A DNA stretch of 64,000 bases, from the NCBI RefSeq assembly GCF_037094465.1, contig NZ_CP146609.1:2599501-2663500 (forward strand). Reading direction: 5' to 3'. Position 1 is the stretch's first letter; each line of letters starts with the position of its first letter. The DNA is from Pseudodesulfovibrio sp. 5S69. Its GTDB lineage: Bacteria > Desulfobacterota > Desulfovibrionia > Desulfovibrionales > Desulfovibrionaceae. The position numbers and the translations under genes are program-made. Of the stretch, positions 1 through 11,067 are shown in pieces. Under the pieces are notes generated by a model that was not told the origin of the DNA, made no database searches, and saw nothing but the letters and a program-made list of their open reading frames with translations.

Positions 1-2
1 CG

Positions 3-359
3 GCCAAAAGCCTGGTGGGCCGTTGCGACGCGGTCTACGTGGGCACCGACAACACCGTGGTCTCGGCCATCGAGTCCGCCGTGAAGGTCTGCGAGGACAA
101 CAAGCTGCCGCTCATCGTCGGCGATGTGGACTCCGTGGCGCGCGGCGCCATAGCGGCCGAGGCCGTGGATTATTACAAGATGGGATTGCAGACCGGCGAC
201 ATGATCGCCCGCATCCTGGTGGACGGCGTGAAGCCGGCCGACATGCCCGTTGAATTTCTCAATGATCTCAACCTGCACGTGAACATGAAGGCCGCCAAGG
301 CCATGGGCGTGACCGTGCCCCAATCCGTGCTCGACCGGGCCGACAAGGTCATCGAGTAG
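3..359 (+). CDS. ABC transporter substrate-binding protein, C-terminal part (cut by window edge)
   Basis: The reading frame is open from the window edge, so only the last 118 residues are present. They match the C-terminal lobe of the ABC_sub_bind (TrpX-like) periplasmic binding proteins: a segment on distinguishing true candidates (NTVVSAIESAVKVCEDN), then LPLIVGDVDSVARGA, then the alternation YYKMGLQTGDMIARILVDG and a closing amphipathic stretch. The next two genes encode a permease and an ATPase of the same transporter class, so this is the extracytoplasmic solute receptor of one importer. The ligand cannot be told from the sequence; relatives are linked to aromatic amino acids, but that assignment is weak here. 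Confidence 0.85.
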   Translation, partial: AKSLVGRCDAVYVGTDNTVVSAIESAVKVCEDNKLPLIVGDVDSVARGAIAAEAVDYYKMGLQTGDMIARILVDGVKPADMPVEFLNDLNLHVNMKAAKAMGVTVPQSVLDRADKVIE

Positions 360-400
360 GCGCGAAACGCATTTGCCAATTGTGCCCATAAACGATACAA

Positions 401-430
401 GGCGCGTTGCTTCATCAACGCGCCTTTTTT
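401..430 (+). terminator. Hairpin with T-run between binding-protein and permease genes
   Basis: A 9-bp stem GGCGCGTTG/CAACGCGCC (401-409 and 415-423) is followed directly by a run of T. It lies inside what should be one transporter operon, so it probably acts as a partial terminator that keeps binding protein levels above those of the membrane subunits. That role is inference. Confidence 0.75.
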
Positions 431-487
431 GTTTTTTGCCGGACCCGCCCTGCAACGCTCCGGCTCGGTAACCATTAGGATTAGTAC

Positions 488-1387
488 ATGACTCTCTACG
501 CATTCTTCGGCGCCATCGAGCAGGGGTTCGCCTACGGCCTCATGGTCATCGGCGTGTACCTGACCTTTCGCGTGCTCGATTTCCCGGACCTCACCGTGGA
601 CGGCAGCCTGCCGTTGGGCGCGGCCGTCTCGGCAGTGGCCATCACCTCGGGCTATTCTCCGCTCCTGGCCATCTTCATGGCCGCCGGAGCCGGGTTTATG
701 GCGGGGGCGGCCACCGGCATCCTGAACACCAAGTTCAAGATACTCCACCTGCTCGCCTCCATCCTGACCATGATCGCGCTCTACTCCATCAATCTGCGTA
801 TCATGGGACGGCCCAACATGGCCCTGCTCGGCCAGGATACCGTGGTGGACTGGTTCATCGATTTCACCAACATGCTGCCCCAGCACTCGTCCCCGCTGCT
901 CTTTGGTCTGATCTGTTTCGCCGTGGTCATCGTACTCATCTGGTTCCTGCATACCGAGATCGGCCTGGCCTTCCTGGCCACGGGCGACAACAAGCAGATG
1001 ATCACCAGCCAGGGCGTGAACACCGACAACGTCATCATCTTCGGAGTGGGGCTGTCCAACGCGCTGGTGGCCGCATCCGGTGCCCTGGTGGCCCAAAACC
1101 AGGGCGCGGCGGACGTCAACATGGGCGTGGGCACCATCGTCGCGGGCCTGGCCTCGGTTATCATCGGCGAGACCGTGTTCGGTGACAAGACCATCGGCCG
1201 CGCGCTTATCGCCGCCCTGCTCGGCTCGGTGCTCTACCGCATCGCCATCGGCTTGGCGCTCGGCCTGAAACTCGGCTCCTTCGCCATCACCCCCAGCGAC
1301 CTGAACCTGATCACCGCCATCCTGGTGGTCTTTGCCCTGGTCATGCCCAAGATGAAACGCCAGTTCATGGCCGGGAGGTCCAAATGA
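488..1387 (+). CDS. ABC transporter permease (TrpY/branched-chain-like)
   Basis: This 299-residue protein is almost entirely hydrophobic, with about eight to nine predicted membrane segments, and starts MTLYAFFGAIEQGFAYGLMVIG. The pattern FRVLDFPDLTVDGSLPLGAA and the later GVGLSNALVAASGALVAQNQGAADVNMGVG are typical of permeases in the BPD_transp_2 superfamily that pair with ABC_sub_bind receptors. It sits between the binding protein and the ATPase, and its stop codon overlaps the ATPase start (ATGA), indicating translational coupling. It forms the inner-membrane channel of the importer. The substrate is unknown. Confidence 0.88.
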   Translation: MTLYAFFGAIEQGFAYGLMVIGVYLTFRVLDFPDLTVDGSLPLGAAVSAVAITSGYSPLLAIFMAAGAGFMAGAATGILNTKFKILHLLASILTMIALYSINLRIMGRPNMALLGQDTVVDWFIDFTNMLPQHSSPLLFGLICFAVVIVLIWFLHTEIGLAFLATGDNKQMITSQGVNTDNVIIFGVGLSNALVAASGALVAQNQGAADVNMGVGTIVAGLASVIIGETVFGDKTIGRALIAALLGSVLYRIAIGLALGLKLGSFAITPSDLNLITAILVVFALVMPKMKRQFMAGRSK

Positions 1388-2178
1388 TTTCCATCTCCCA
1401 CATCACCAAGGCCTTCAACCGGGGCGACGTCAACGAGGTCACCGCGTTGAACGGGGTGAATCTTGAGGTCAAGGACGGCGACTTCATCACCATCATCGGT
1501 TCCAACGGCGCGGGCAAGTCCACTTTCCTCAACGCCCTGGCGGGATCCTTTTCCGTGGATTCCGGCAGGATCGTCCTCGACGACCTGGATATCACCAGGT
1601 GGCCGGAACACAAGCGCGCCTCGCTCATCGGCCGGGTCTTCCAGGACCCCCTGCTCGGCACCTGCGCCGGGGCGACCATCGAGCAGAACCTGGCCATGGC
1701 CAACAAACGCGGCAAGGTCCGGGGCCTCTCCTGGGGCGTGAAGAGCCGGGACCGCGAATATTACCGGGAAAAGCTCGCCATCCTCGGGCTTGGCCTCGAA
1801 GACCGCCTCAAGGCCCACACCGGCCTGCTCTCCGGCGGCCAGCGACAGGCCCTGACCATGCTCATGGCCACCCTGGTCCGCCCGCGGCTCCTGCTTCTCG
1901 ACGAGCACACCGCCGCCCTGGATCCCAAGACCGCGGGCATGGTCCTGGACCTGACCGAGGAGATCGTCGGCTCGCTCGGCCTGACCACTCTCATGGTCAC
2001 CCACAATATGAAGCAGGCCATCGCCCTGGGCAATCGGCTGATCATGTTCCATCGCGGCCAGGTGGTCCTGGACATCGACGGAGAGGAAAAAAGGAATCTC
2101 AAGGTAGAAGACCTCCTGGAACGCTTCTCGCGCCTGCGCGGGGACGAGGGGGTCTCCGACCGTATGTTGTTGGGTTGA
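1384..2178 (+). CDS. ABC transporter ATP-binding protein
   Basis: This 264-residue nucleotide-binding domain has Walker A GSNGAGKST at residues 39-47, the ABC signature LLSGGQRQ near residue 145, Walker B LLLLDEH near 170 and the switch histidine in MVTHNM. It energises the permease encoded immediately upstream, with which it overlaps by four bases. The Walker B Glu is followed by HTAALDP, the usual D-loop arrangement. It is the third subunit of the receptor-permease-ATPase importer, and no further transporter gene follows. Confidence 0.92.
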   Translation: MISISHITKAFNRGDVNEVTALNGVNLEVKDGDFITIIGSNGAGKSTFLNALAGSFSVDSGRIVLDDLDITRWPEHKRASLIGRVFQDPLLGTCAGATIEQNLAMANKRGKVRGLSWGVKSRDREYYREKLAILGLGLEDRLKAHTGLLSGGQRQALTMLMATLVRPRLLLLDEHTAALDPKTAGMVLDLTEEIVGSLGLTTLMVTHNMKQAIALGNRLIMFHRGQVVLDIDGEEKRNLKVEDLLERFSRLRGDEGVSDRMLLG

Positions 2179-2258
2179 GGCCGGTGCGGGCCGAGATCCA
2201 TATGCTGGCAAAGAACTGCCGACACGTATAAGACAGTAACAGACAAATGGAGGCATCC

Positions 2259-2681
2259 ATGGCAATCGAAAAGACCTTTTCCATCATCAAGCCCGATGCG
2301 GTCGAGCGCGGCCTTATCGCCGAGATCCTGAAAATGATCACCGACTCCGGCCTCAAGATCAAAGGCATGAAGATGATCCACATGGACCGTCCCAAGGCCG
2401 AAGGCTTCTACGCGGTGCACAAGGAACGCCCCTTCTTCGGCGAACTGGTGGATTACATGATCTCCGGGCCGGTGGTGGTTTCCTGTCTCGAAGGCGAGAA
2501 CGCCATCGAGAAATACCGTGCTCTCATGGGCGCGACCAATCCGGCCGACGCCGCTCCGGGCACCATCCGCGCGGCTTACGGCCAGAATATCCAGAACAAC
2601 TCCTGCCACGGTTCCGACGGTCCCGAGACCGCCAAGACCGAGGTGGCATACTTCTTCAACGACGACGAGCTGGTGGGATAA
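2259..2681 (+). CDS. ndk: Nucleoside diphosphate kinase
   Basis: This 140-residue enzyme transfers the gamma phosphate between nucleoside triphosphates and diphosphates through a phosphohistidine. The catalytic His117 is visible in NNSCHGSD, and the N-terminal [14 protein letters not shown] is the family signature. An ATG at 2247 is in frame but overlaps the ribosome binding site; GGAGG at 2249-2253 lies 5 bases before the ATG at 2259, so the later start is preferred. Its stop codon TAA shares one base with the proC start, so the two genes are likely co-translated. Confidence 0.96.
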   Translation: MAIEKTFSIIKPDAVERGLIAEILKMITDSGLKIKGMKMIHMDRPKAEGFYAVHKERPFFGELVDYMISGPVVVSCLEGENAIEKYRALMGATNPADAAPGTIRAAYGQNIQNNSCHGSDGPETAKTEVAYFFNDDELVG

Positions 2682-3484
2682 TGACAAAGAAAATCGGGTT
2701 CATAGGCGTAGGCAACATGGGGTCGGCCATAGCCAAGGGGCTGGCCTCGCGTGACGACATCGAACTGCACGGGGCGGACTTCAACAAGGTCAACCTCGAA
2801 CGGCTCCACAAGGAACACGGGCTCATCATCCACGAGAGCGCGACCGACCTGGCCAAGGCGTGCGACTACATCGTCCTGGCCGTCAAGCCGCAGCACGCCG
2901 AACCCGTGGTCAAGGAGTTGACGCCCCTGCTCGACATGAGCAAATGCCTGACCGCCATCTGCGCGGGCATCCCCCTGTCCACCTACGAGGAATGGACCGA
3001 GGACCGCTGCCCCGTGGTGCGCATCATGCCCAACACCCCGGCCCTGGTCGGCCTGGGCGTGTCGGCCATCTGCCTGGACAACCACAATCTGACCGATGAG
3101 ATGAAGGCGTTCGTGCCCGAACTCTTCGCCTCCATCGGCCAGACGCACGTGCTGCCGGAAAAGCTCTTTGACGCCTTCACCGGCGTGATCGGCTCCGGCC
3201 CGGCCTATGTCTTCTACTTCATGGAAGCCATGATCGAGTCCGGCGTGGCCCTGGGCCTGACCCGGTCGCAGAGCGTGGAAATGGTCAAGGGGTTGTTCCT
3301 GGGCTCCGCCACCATGGCAGATCAGAGCGAACGCTCCGTGACCGAACTGCGCGAAATGGTCACCTCCCCCGGAGGGACCACCATCCGCGCGCTCATGCAC
3401 TTCGACCGGCAGGCCCTCAAAGGCGACATCATCGACGGCGTCTTCGAGTCCTACTACCGCAGCATCGAACTGGGCGAACAATAG
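2681..3484 (+). CDS. proC: Pyrroline-5-carboxylate reductase
   Basis: This 267-residue cytoplasmic enzyme performs the last step of proline synthesis, reducing 1-pyrroline-5-carboxylate with NAD(P)H. The N-terminal Rossmann motif GFIGVGNMGSAIAKGL (residues 5-20) binds the dinucleotide. The C-terminal signature with TSPGGTTIRAL is the conserved P5CR helix region, and length matches the family. It overlaps ndk by one base (TAATG). No other proline genes are nearby. Confidence 0.95.
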   Translation: MTKKIGFIGVGNMGSAIAKGLASRDDIELHGADFNKVNLERLHKEHGLIIHESATDLAKACDYIVLAVKPQHAEPVVKELTPLLDMSKCLTAICAGIPLSTYEEWTEDRCPVVRIMPNTPALVGLGVSAICLDNHNLTDEMKAFVPELFASIGQTHVLPEKLFDAFTGVIGSGPAYVFYFMEAMIESGVALGLTRSQSVEMVKGLFLGSATMADQSERSVTELREMVTSPGGTTIRALMHFDRQALKGDIIDGVFESYYRSIELGEQ

Positions 3485-3496
3485 CGCATAGAATCG

Positions 3497-3770
3497 GGGG
3501 AAGGGAGAAAACCCTTTGAAAAGGGTTTTCTCCCCTTCCCGTCCCTCAACCCCTCTTTCCCAAACTTTTTGTGTGCCTTCGGCAAGGGCGTGCGTCGGTG
3601 GATGCGCGTCTTTTTTTATGCATGGGAAATGAAGAGCGTACCGAGAGACGGCACACGCATTGCTCCTTTGCGCACCTCGCGTAGCGACCCAAAAAGTTTT
3701 GAAAAATGGAGGGATGGGGATTCAGGAAGGGAGGGAAAAAACTTTCCCAAAAGTTTTTCCCCTCCCTTCC
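3497..3770. repeat. Intergenic two-hairpin palindromic module, copy 1
   Basis: The region between proC and cbiB has no gene. It opens with a long hairpin (3497-3540, arms with GGAAGGGAGAAAACCCTTT) lacking a T-run. Next come CCAAACTTTTTG and a 19-base string (3569-3587) that recurs at 27019. Then come CAAAAAGTTTTG and a second hairpin (3726-3770, arms around GGAAGGGAGGGAAAAA). The same order of parts recurs at 61117-61357. The hairpins probably also stop transcription from the converging proC and cbiB genes. Confidence 0.6.
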
Positions 3771-3782
3771 CCCGATTCGCCA

Positions 3783-4736
3783 TCAGGCGAACAACAACCG
3801 GATCAGCCCGAGAACAGGAATAAGTACCCAGGCGGTCAGGGTGCCGGTCTTTGCGGCCAGACGGAACAGCTTGTGGAGCTTGGCCCCGTCCCACCAGGTT
3901 CCTTCGGGGCCGAGCACGGGCTTGTCCTTGACCTTCCCGAAATAAACCGTGGGGCCGCCCATCTGCGCTTCCATAAGCCAGGCTGCGGCGGCCATGGGCC
4001 AGCCCGCGTTGGGGCTCTCCATCCTGCGGGCGTCGTCGCGGTAACGTCCACGGGCGGTGGCCGATTTCAGTCCAAGGCGTTTGCCCACGATGAACAGGAA
4101 AAAGGCGGTCAGCCGGGCCGGAATCCAGGCCAGGACGTCGTCGGTTTTGGCCGCGCCCTGCCCCAGGTCGATGTAGCGGTCCGTGCGGTAGCCCCACATG
4201 GAATCCATGGTGGATACGGCCTTGTAGGCCCACAGGCCGCCCGGGCCGAGAAGCGCGAGGTAGAACAGAGGCGCGGTGAAGCCGTCGTTGAGATTTTCGC
4301 TGACCGTCTCGGCCAGGGTGCGGCGGATGGCGGGCGCGTCGAGTTCCGCGGTTTCGCGGCTGACGAGCATGGACAGGGCCGTGCGCGCGCCGGTCAGGTC
4401 GCCGGAATCGAGGAGTTCAGCCACCCGGCGGGCGTCCTTGAGCAGGCAGCCCAGGGCCAGCCCGGCGTAGGCGAAATACACGGCCAGGAGCAGCCCGAGG
4501 TACGGGATGGCCGAGAGTTCGGCCACGACGAACCAGGTCGCCCAGGCGAAGAGGAGCACGGCGCCCCACCCAGCCACGCGGAGATTGACGCCTGTGCGGC
4601 GAGCGGCCGTTTCGAAGAGGTCGAGCCCCTTGCCGATGAGCCGGACCGGGTGCGGCCAGCCTGCGGGGTCGCCGAGGATGCGGTCCAGGACCACGGCCAG
4701 GGCGGGGAGGAGGAAGACGGCGGCGGGATGTTCCAT
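3783..4736 (-). CDS. cbiB: Adenosylcobinamide-phosphate synthase (CbiB/CobD type)
   Basis: This 317-residue membrane protein attaches aminopropanol (or its phosphate) to cobyric acid, making the nucleotide-loop side chain of cobalamin. Recognisable parts are the N-terminal LDRILGDPAGWPHPVRLIGK, the central DLTGARTALSMLVSRET, AETVSENLNDGFTAPLFY and NAGWPMAAAAW, all hallmarks of the CobD_Cbib family, with several hydrophobic segments. No other cobalamin gene is adjacent. It ends against the palindromic module at 3.5-3.8 kb and lies downstream of the rpoD terminator. Confidence 0.93.
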   Translation of the reverse strand: MEHPAAVFLLPALAVVLDRILGDPAGWPHPVRLIGKGLDLFETAARRTGVNLRVAGWGAVLLFAWATWFVVAELSAIPYLGLLLAVYFAYAGLALGCLLKDARRVAELLDSGDLTGARTALSMLVSRETAELDAPAIRRTLAETVSENLNDGFTAPLFYLALLGPGGLWAYKAVSTMDSMWGYRTDRYIDLGQGAAKTDDVLAWIPARLTAFFLFIVGKRLGLKSATARGRYRDDARRMESPNAGWPMAAAAWLMEAQMGGPTVYFGKVKDKPVLGPEGTWWDGAKLHKLFRLAAKTGTLTAWVLIPVLGLIRLLFA

Positions 4737-4743
4737 TGGGAAT

Positions 4744-4777
4744 AAAAAAAGGCCGGGAAGAAAGGTTCTTCCCGGCC
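4744..4777 (-). terminator. Rho-independent terminator after rpoD
   Basis: A perfect 12-bp stem (4751-4762 with 4766-4777) around GGCCGGGAAGAA is followed, on the minus strand, by a seven-T run (the A-run at 4744-4750). It ends the rpsU-yqeY-mutS2-dnaG-rpoD transcript 10 bases after the rpoD stop codon. Confidence 0.9.
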
Positions 4778-4787
4778 CTGATGGTCG

Positions 4788-6525
<1,738 letters not shown>

Positions 6526-6539
<14 letters not shown>

Positions 6540-8277
6540 CGTCCCTCCTGCGGGCTTCCTTCAGGGCCAGTAATTGTAGTGCCCGTTCGGTGTCTCCGCT
6601 TTGCTGTGCCTGACGTATGGCCTCTGTGAGCTGGCGCTTGTCCAGTTTCTCCTGCTCAAGCGCGATCGTGTGACAAATATGATTCCATTCATCCAGCAGT
6701 TCCCGGCCGGAGAGGACGTTCTCATGAAATTCTTCGCGACACTGGATGTAAAAGCCCTTTTCCTGTTCGTTCAGCAGGCTCGCTACTTGGCCTTGCTGCG
6801 TCGTTTCGAGCTTCTCCCACAATGTCCGCGCCCATGGGGTGCGAAGAACCTGGGTCATTCCCCTTTTGGCCAGTTCCGGCACATAGTCCGGGTACTGAAT
6901 CGAAAACCGCAAAAAATACCGATCATCCGCAAAGTCCTTGCCGACGCCCACGCCCGGCTGCTGCTCGGCCCGTTGCGTCTGTCGGGGCTGATGCCTTGGA
7001 TTGCGCTGTTGCGGAGTAGCCGCACCCGCGTCGCGCCTGAAGTCAGCCTCCGACAACCCGAGCCCGCTCGCAATGCGAGGCAGGTAGAACGCCCGCAAGG
7101 ACGCGTCGGACAATTCCGACAAAAAACTCTTGGCCCACGCCATGATGTCCCTGGGGGCGTACTCCTCCCGCAGGGTGTTCATGCAAAAAGTCAAACCGTC
7201 CGGGGCTTCGTTCATGCAGGCCTCGAACCCTTCCGCCCCTCTGGTCTGGAGCAGGCTGTCCACGTCCTCGCCGTCCGGCATGAGGACCACTTTGCAGGCC
7301 ACGCCCTGCAGCAGGATCATCCTGCTGGATTTCATGGCCGCCTTGCGCCCCGCCCCGTCGCCGTCGAAGACCAGATCGACGCGCGAACAGAATCCGGCCA
7401 ACCTCTTCACCTGATCGGCGGTCAGGGCCGTGCCCAGAACGCCGCATGAATCGGTGTAGCCGAACTGATGGAGCGATATCACATCCATGTATCCTTCGGT
7501 CAGGATGGCCCGCTTGGTGCGGGTCATGGTTGACCGGGCCAGGTTGAGCCCATACAAGTGGTCGCCCTTCTTGTATATAGGCGTATCCGAGCTGTTCAGG
7601 TACTTGGGTTCTCCTTCAGTAATTATTCTGCCGCCAAAAGCAATGACCCGACCCGATAAATTTTGGATGGGGTAGATCAATCTCCCACGGAATCTATCGT
7701 AAATATTGCCCTTTTCGTTTTTCGACAATAATCCGGCTTCAACCCCGAGTTCGGGATTGCGGCCTTTGGTGCGCAGAAAATTATCCAATCCGTGCCAGTC
7801 CTCCGGGGAATAGCCCAAACCGAACTGGGCGATCATCTCCGGAGTCATGCCCCTGTCCGACAGGTAGCGGCGGCAATGGTCCCCGGACGCCAGGGACAGG
7901 TTGCGCTGGAAAAACTGATTGGCCTCGTCGTGCATATCCAGAAGGATCTGCTTCCTGGCCTTGCGCTCGGCCGCGTGCGGGTCGTGCGGCACATGGCTCA
8001 GTTCCACCCCGCATTCGGCGGCAAGTTGTTCCAAGGCCTCCCGGAACTCCAGGCCGTTGATGCGCCCGTAAAAATCGATGACGTCGCCCGAGGCTTGGCA
8101 GCCGAAGCAATAGAAGAAGCCCTCTTCGTCGTTCACGGACATGGAGGGCTTGGTTTCCTGGTGGAACGGGCATGCGCCCATCCACCGGCCCGAAACCGGT
8201 TTCAGGTCAACATACCGGCGCACTATGTCCGAGATATTGATCCGGGCCTTGACGGCCTCGATACCACTTCTGTCCAC
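6526..8277 (-). CDS. dnaG: DNA primase
   Basis: This 583-residue enzyme makes RNA primers at the replication fork. The N-terminal CHC2 zinc finger is visible ([18 protein letters not shown] followed by YCFGCQ at about residues 40-63). The catalytic core has [15 protein letters not shown], and the TOPRIM domain has [15 protein letters not shown] and [13 protein letters not shown]. The C-terminal region is the helicase-binding part. It lies 22 bases after mutS2 and overlaps rpoD by 14 bases. Length is normal. Confidence 0.96.
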
Positions 8278-8299
8278 CAGACGCCTCCGGGCAAAGCCG

Positions 8300-10597
8300 T
8301 TACTTGAGCGTTACCTCGGTCATGCCGTCCCCACCCCGGTCTTCGGGGGCCAGGGAGAAATTTTCCACAGCGGGATAATATTTCAAAAACTCGTGCACCT
8401 CGCGCCGCAGCGCACCGGTTCCCCGGCCGTGCACGATTTCGAGCTTGCCCGCGCCCTTGCGCAAGGCGGCATCCAGGGCCCGTTCCAGCTCGCTGAGCGC
8501 CTCATCGGCCCGGTGGCCGCGCAGATCCACCTCGACCACCAGCTCACTCGTGGCCGGGGCCTTGGCCTCGGCTGGCTTGGCAAAGGGCCGTGAAACGTCA
8601 TCCGCCGGGCCGAGATGTTCGGCCTTGACCCACATGGCCACCCCGCCGATATCGACCTTGGCCTGCTTCTTTTTCTCGTTGATTTCCAGCACGGTACCCG
8701 ACTTGTTCCAAGCCAGATACGACACTTTTTTGCCTGGGACAATATCCGAGAAGGAAAACACGGTGTCTTTTTTCCGTTCGGGCGCGATGTCCTCGATACG
8801 CAGCCGCGCCTGGTGAAGCTTCTTGCGCGCCTCTTTTTGCCCGATGCGCTCGGTTTTCCACTGTTTGACCACGTCCTGTGCCTTGGACTGGACCTCCTTG
8901 AGGATCTTGGTGCGCTCCTTCTCGAATTTTTGTTCGAGGTTGGCCCGCTTCCTCTCGATGCGGGTGCGCTCCTCCTCGATGGCGTCCAGCTCGGCCTCTT
9001 TCTTGACGGCCATGGCGTTGAGGCGGTCCAGCACGGCGGAGGTGTCCGAGCCGTCCAGCAGGAGATATTTTTCGGCCCGCTCCAGGATGGCGGCGGGCAG
9101 GCCGTGCTCGCGGGCCACGTCCAAGGCGATGGACGCGCCGACCTGGTCGTAGGCCAGCCGGAACAACGGCCTCTTGGTGCTGGGGTCAAAGAGTACGCTG
9201 GCCGCGCGCACGCCCTTGGTGGCCATGGCGTAGGCCTTGAGCGCCGGGAAATGGGTGGCCGTGAACGCTGTGGCCCGCTTCTCCAGCAGAGAGTCGATGA
9301 CCGCCTGGGCCAGGGCCGCGCCCTGGGTGGGGTCCGTGCCCGCGCCGAATTCGTCGAGGATGAACAGGGAACGGGCGTCGACCTTGTCCCAGACCCGCCG
9401 CAGGTACTGGATCTGGGCGGTGAAGGTGGAGACGTTCTCCTCCAGGGACTGCTCGTCGCCCATGATGACGAAGATGTCCTCCCACAGGGGCAGGCTGCTG
9501 CCCTCGGCCGCCGGGACCGGCAGGCCGGAAAAGGCCATCAGGCCGATGAGGCCCACGGTCTTAAGGCAGACGGTCTTGCCGCCCGCGTTGCCGCCGCTGA
9601 CGATCATGGCCCGCTGCCCGTCGAGCAGTTCGATGTTCACGGGGTGGACGGACTCGTCGGTCAGTGCCAGGAGCGGATGGCGGGCCTTGAGCAGTTTAGG
9701 CGCGCCCTCCTCCGTGACCTCGATGGTCCGGCCGCCGTAGGCGTCGGCCAGCCGCACCTTGGCCATGAGCACGTCCAGGGTGACGAGCCCATGGTAGGCC
9801 TCGCGGACCTCCTCCTGTTCCTGGCGCACCAGCCCGGTCAGGTATTGCAGGACCTTGTATTCCTCGGCGCGCTCCTCGCGCTTGAGCTCCTGGAGCTTGT
9901 TGTTGGTCTCCACCAGAAAGATGGGCTCGAAGTAGCAGGTCTCGCCGGTCTGCGAGTAGTCGTGAATGATGCCCTTGGTCTTGTTTTTGAAATTTGCTTT
10001 GATGGGCAGCACGTAGCGGTCGGACGAGACGGTCATGAACTCGTCCTGCATGGCCGCGCCCAGGTTTTCCTGGAGAATGAAGTCCTTGACCCGTTTGGTG
10101 CAGCGCTGGTGGATGGCCCGAATCTCCTGGCGCACTGACATGAGGTTCGGGGAACTCTCGTCCTTGATCTGTCCTTCGGCGTCCAGGCAGCGCCCGATGC
10201 CGGACACGGTCTTCTGCGGCCAGGCATAGGCGAAGAGTTCGTCCTTGAGCACCTCCCAGCCTCGCTCCTCGAAGCTCCCCAGGGATTCGCGGGCATCCTT
10301 GGCCAGGTCCAGGAGGATCTTCAGCGCGAAGAGTGCGTCCTGGTCGAGCACGGCCAGTTCGCTGCCCAGGTGCGGGAAGATGCCGCCCAGCTCGGGGAAG
10401 GCGCGCATGCGGAAACCGGACTCGCCGACCCAGGCCGCGCCCTGCTCAAACAGGACTCCTGCCCGGCGGACGGACTCAAGGTCGTCGTACGGGTGGATGG
10501 CCAGGCACGCGGCAGCCCCGGGCTCGGACGTGGCGAAACCGGACAGTGCCCCAAGGATCTTGGGGAATTCCAATACCTGGAAAGTTCTGGACTCCAT
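8300..10597 (-). CDS. mutS2: Endonuclease MutS2 / ribosome rescue ATPase
   Basis: This 765-residue MutS-family ATPase shows Walker A GGNAGGKTV (about residue 335), Walker B LFILDEFGAGTDPTQGAA, then a long charged coiled coil (about residues 510-620) and a C-terminal Smr nuclease domain starting VDLRGHRADEAL with the HGRGTGALR motif. It lacks the mismatch-recognition domain of MutS1. The family is linked to suppression of recombination and, in some bacteria, to splitting of collided ribosomes. The second role fits its place between rpsU-yqeY and dnaG-rpoD, though that link is inference. Confidence 0.94.
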   Translation of the reverse strand: MESRTFQVLEFPKILGALSGFATSEPGAAACLAIHPYDDLESVRRAGVLFEQGAAWVGESGFRMRAFPELGGIFPHLGSELAVLDQDALFALKILLDLAKDARESLGSFEERGWEVLKDELFAYAWPQKTVSGIGRCLDAEGQIKDESSPNLMSVRQEIRAIHQRCTKRVKDFILQENLGAAMQDEFMTVSSDRYVLPIKANFKNKTKGIIHDYSQTGETCYFEPIFLVETNNKLQELKREERAEEYKVLQYLTGLVRQEQEEVREAYHGLVTLDVLMAKVRLADAYGGRTIEVTEEGAPKLLKARHPLLALTDESVHPVNIELLDGQRAMIVSGGNAGGKTVCLKTVGLIGLMAFSGLPVPAAEGSSLPLWEDIFVIMGDEQSLEENVSTFTAQIQYLRRVWDKVDARSLFILDEFGAGTDPTQGAALAQAVIDSLLEKRATAFTATHFPALKAYAMATKGVRAASVLFDPSTKRPLFRLAYDQVGASIALDVAREHGLPAAILERAEKYLLLDGSDTSAVLDRLNAMAVKKEAELDAIEEERTRIERKRANLEQKFEKERTKILKEVQSKAQDVVKQWKTERIGQKEARKKLHQARLRIEDIAPERKKDTVFSFSDIVPGKKVSYLAWNKSGTVLEINEKKKQAKVDIGGVAMWVKAEHLGPADDVSRPFAKPAEAKAPATSELVVEVDLRGHRADEALSELERALDAALRKGAGKLEIVHGRGTGALRREVHEFLKYYPAVENFSLAPEDRGGDGMTEVTLK

Positions 10598-10620
10598 GGG
10601 TGAGCCGGGGGGTTGGAGAG

Positions 10621-11067
10621 TTAGGAGAGCTTGGACCGAACCAGTCCGCTGGCTTTCTTGCCGTCGACCTGTCCCGTGTGTGCACCGAGCACGGCCTGCA
10701 TGACCTTGCCCATGTCCGCCATGGAGGACGCGCCGACATCGGCAATGGCCTTGTCGATGGCTGCGGAGAGCTCCTCGTCGGAGAGCTGCTTGGGAAGATA
10801 GACTTCAAGGGCGGCGAGTTCGTCGGCTTCGACCTTGGCCAGGTCGTCCCTCCCTGCCTTGGAGTACTGGTCGAAGGAATCCTTGCGCTGCTTGACCTGC
10901 TTGGCGATGAGATCGAGTACGGTCTCATCGGACAGGTCCTGGCTTTTTTCCTCGACCATACGGTTTTTAATGGCCGTCTTGAGATGTCTCAAGACGGCCA
11001 CTTTTACCGTAGCTTTGGCCTTGTAGGCCTCTATGTAGTCTTTGTCTATTTGCTTTGACAGACTCAT
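10621..11067 (-). CDS. GatB/YqeY domain protein
   Basis: This 148-residue all-helical protein belongs to the YqeY family: [27 protein letters not shown] at the start, [29 protein letters not shown] in the middle, and [33 protein letters not shown] at the end, resembling the C-terminal tRNA-binding domain of GatB. Its molecular role is not settled. The ATG overlaps the stop of the rpsU frame by four bases. It commonly follows rpsU in bacteria, and does so here. Confidence 0.9.
   Translation of the reverse strand: MSLSKQIDKDYIEAYKAKATVKVAVLRHLKTAIKNRMVEEKSQDLSDETVLDLIAKQVKQRKDSFDQYSKAGRDDLAKVEADELAALEVYLPKQLSDEELSAAIDKAIADVGASSMADMGKVMQAVLGAHTGQVDGKKASGLVRSKLS

Noticed and set aside
1234-2265. 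Long minus-strand frame opposite the ABC ATPase gene
   Set aside because: It is the antisense shadow of a strong coding gene, with low-complexity Arg/Pro/His-rich composition and no motifs.
3569-3823. Short protein starting MCAFGKGV in the proC-cbiB gap
   Set aside because: The similar start at 27019 (MCAFGKV) comes from the shared 19-base DNA repeat; the frames diverge at once and cover hairpins.
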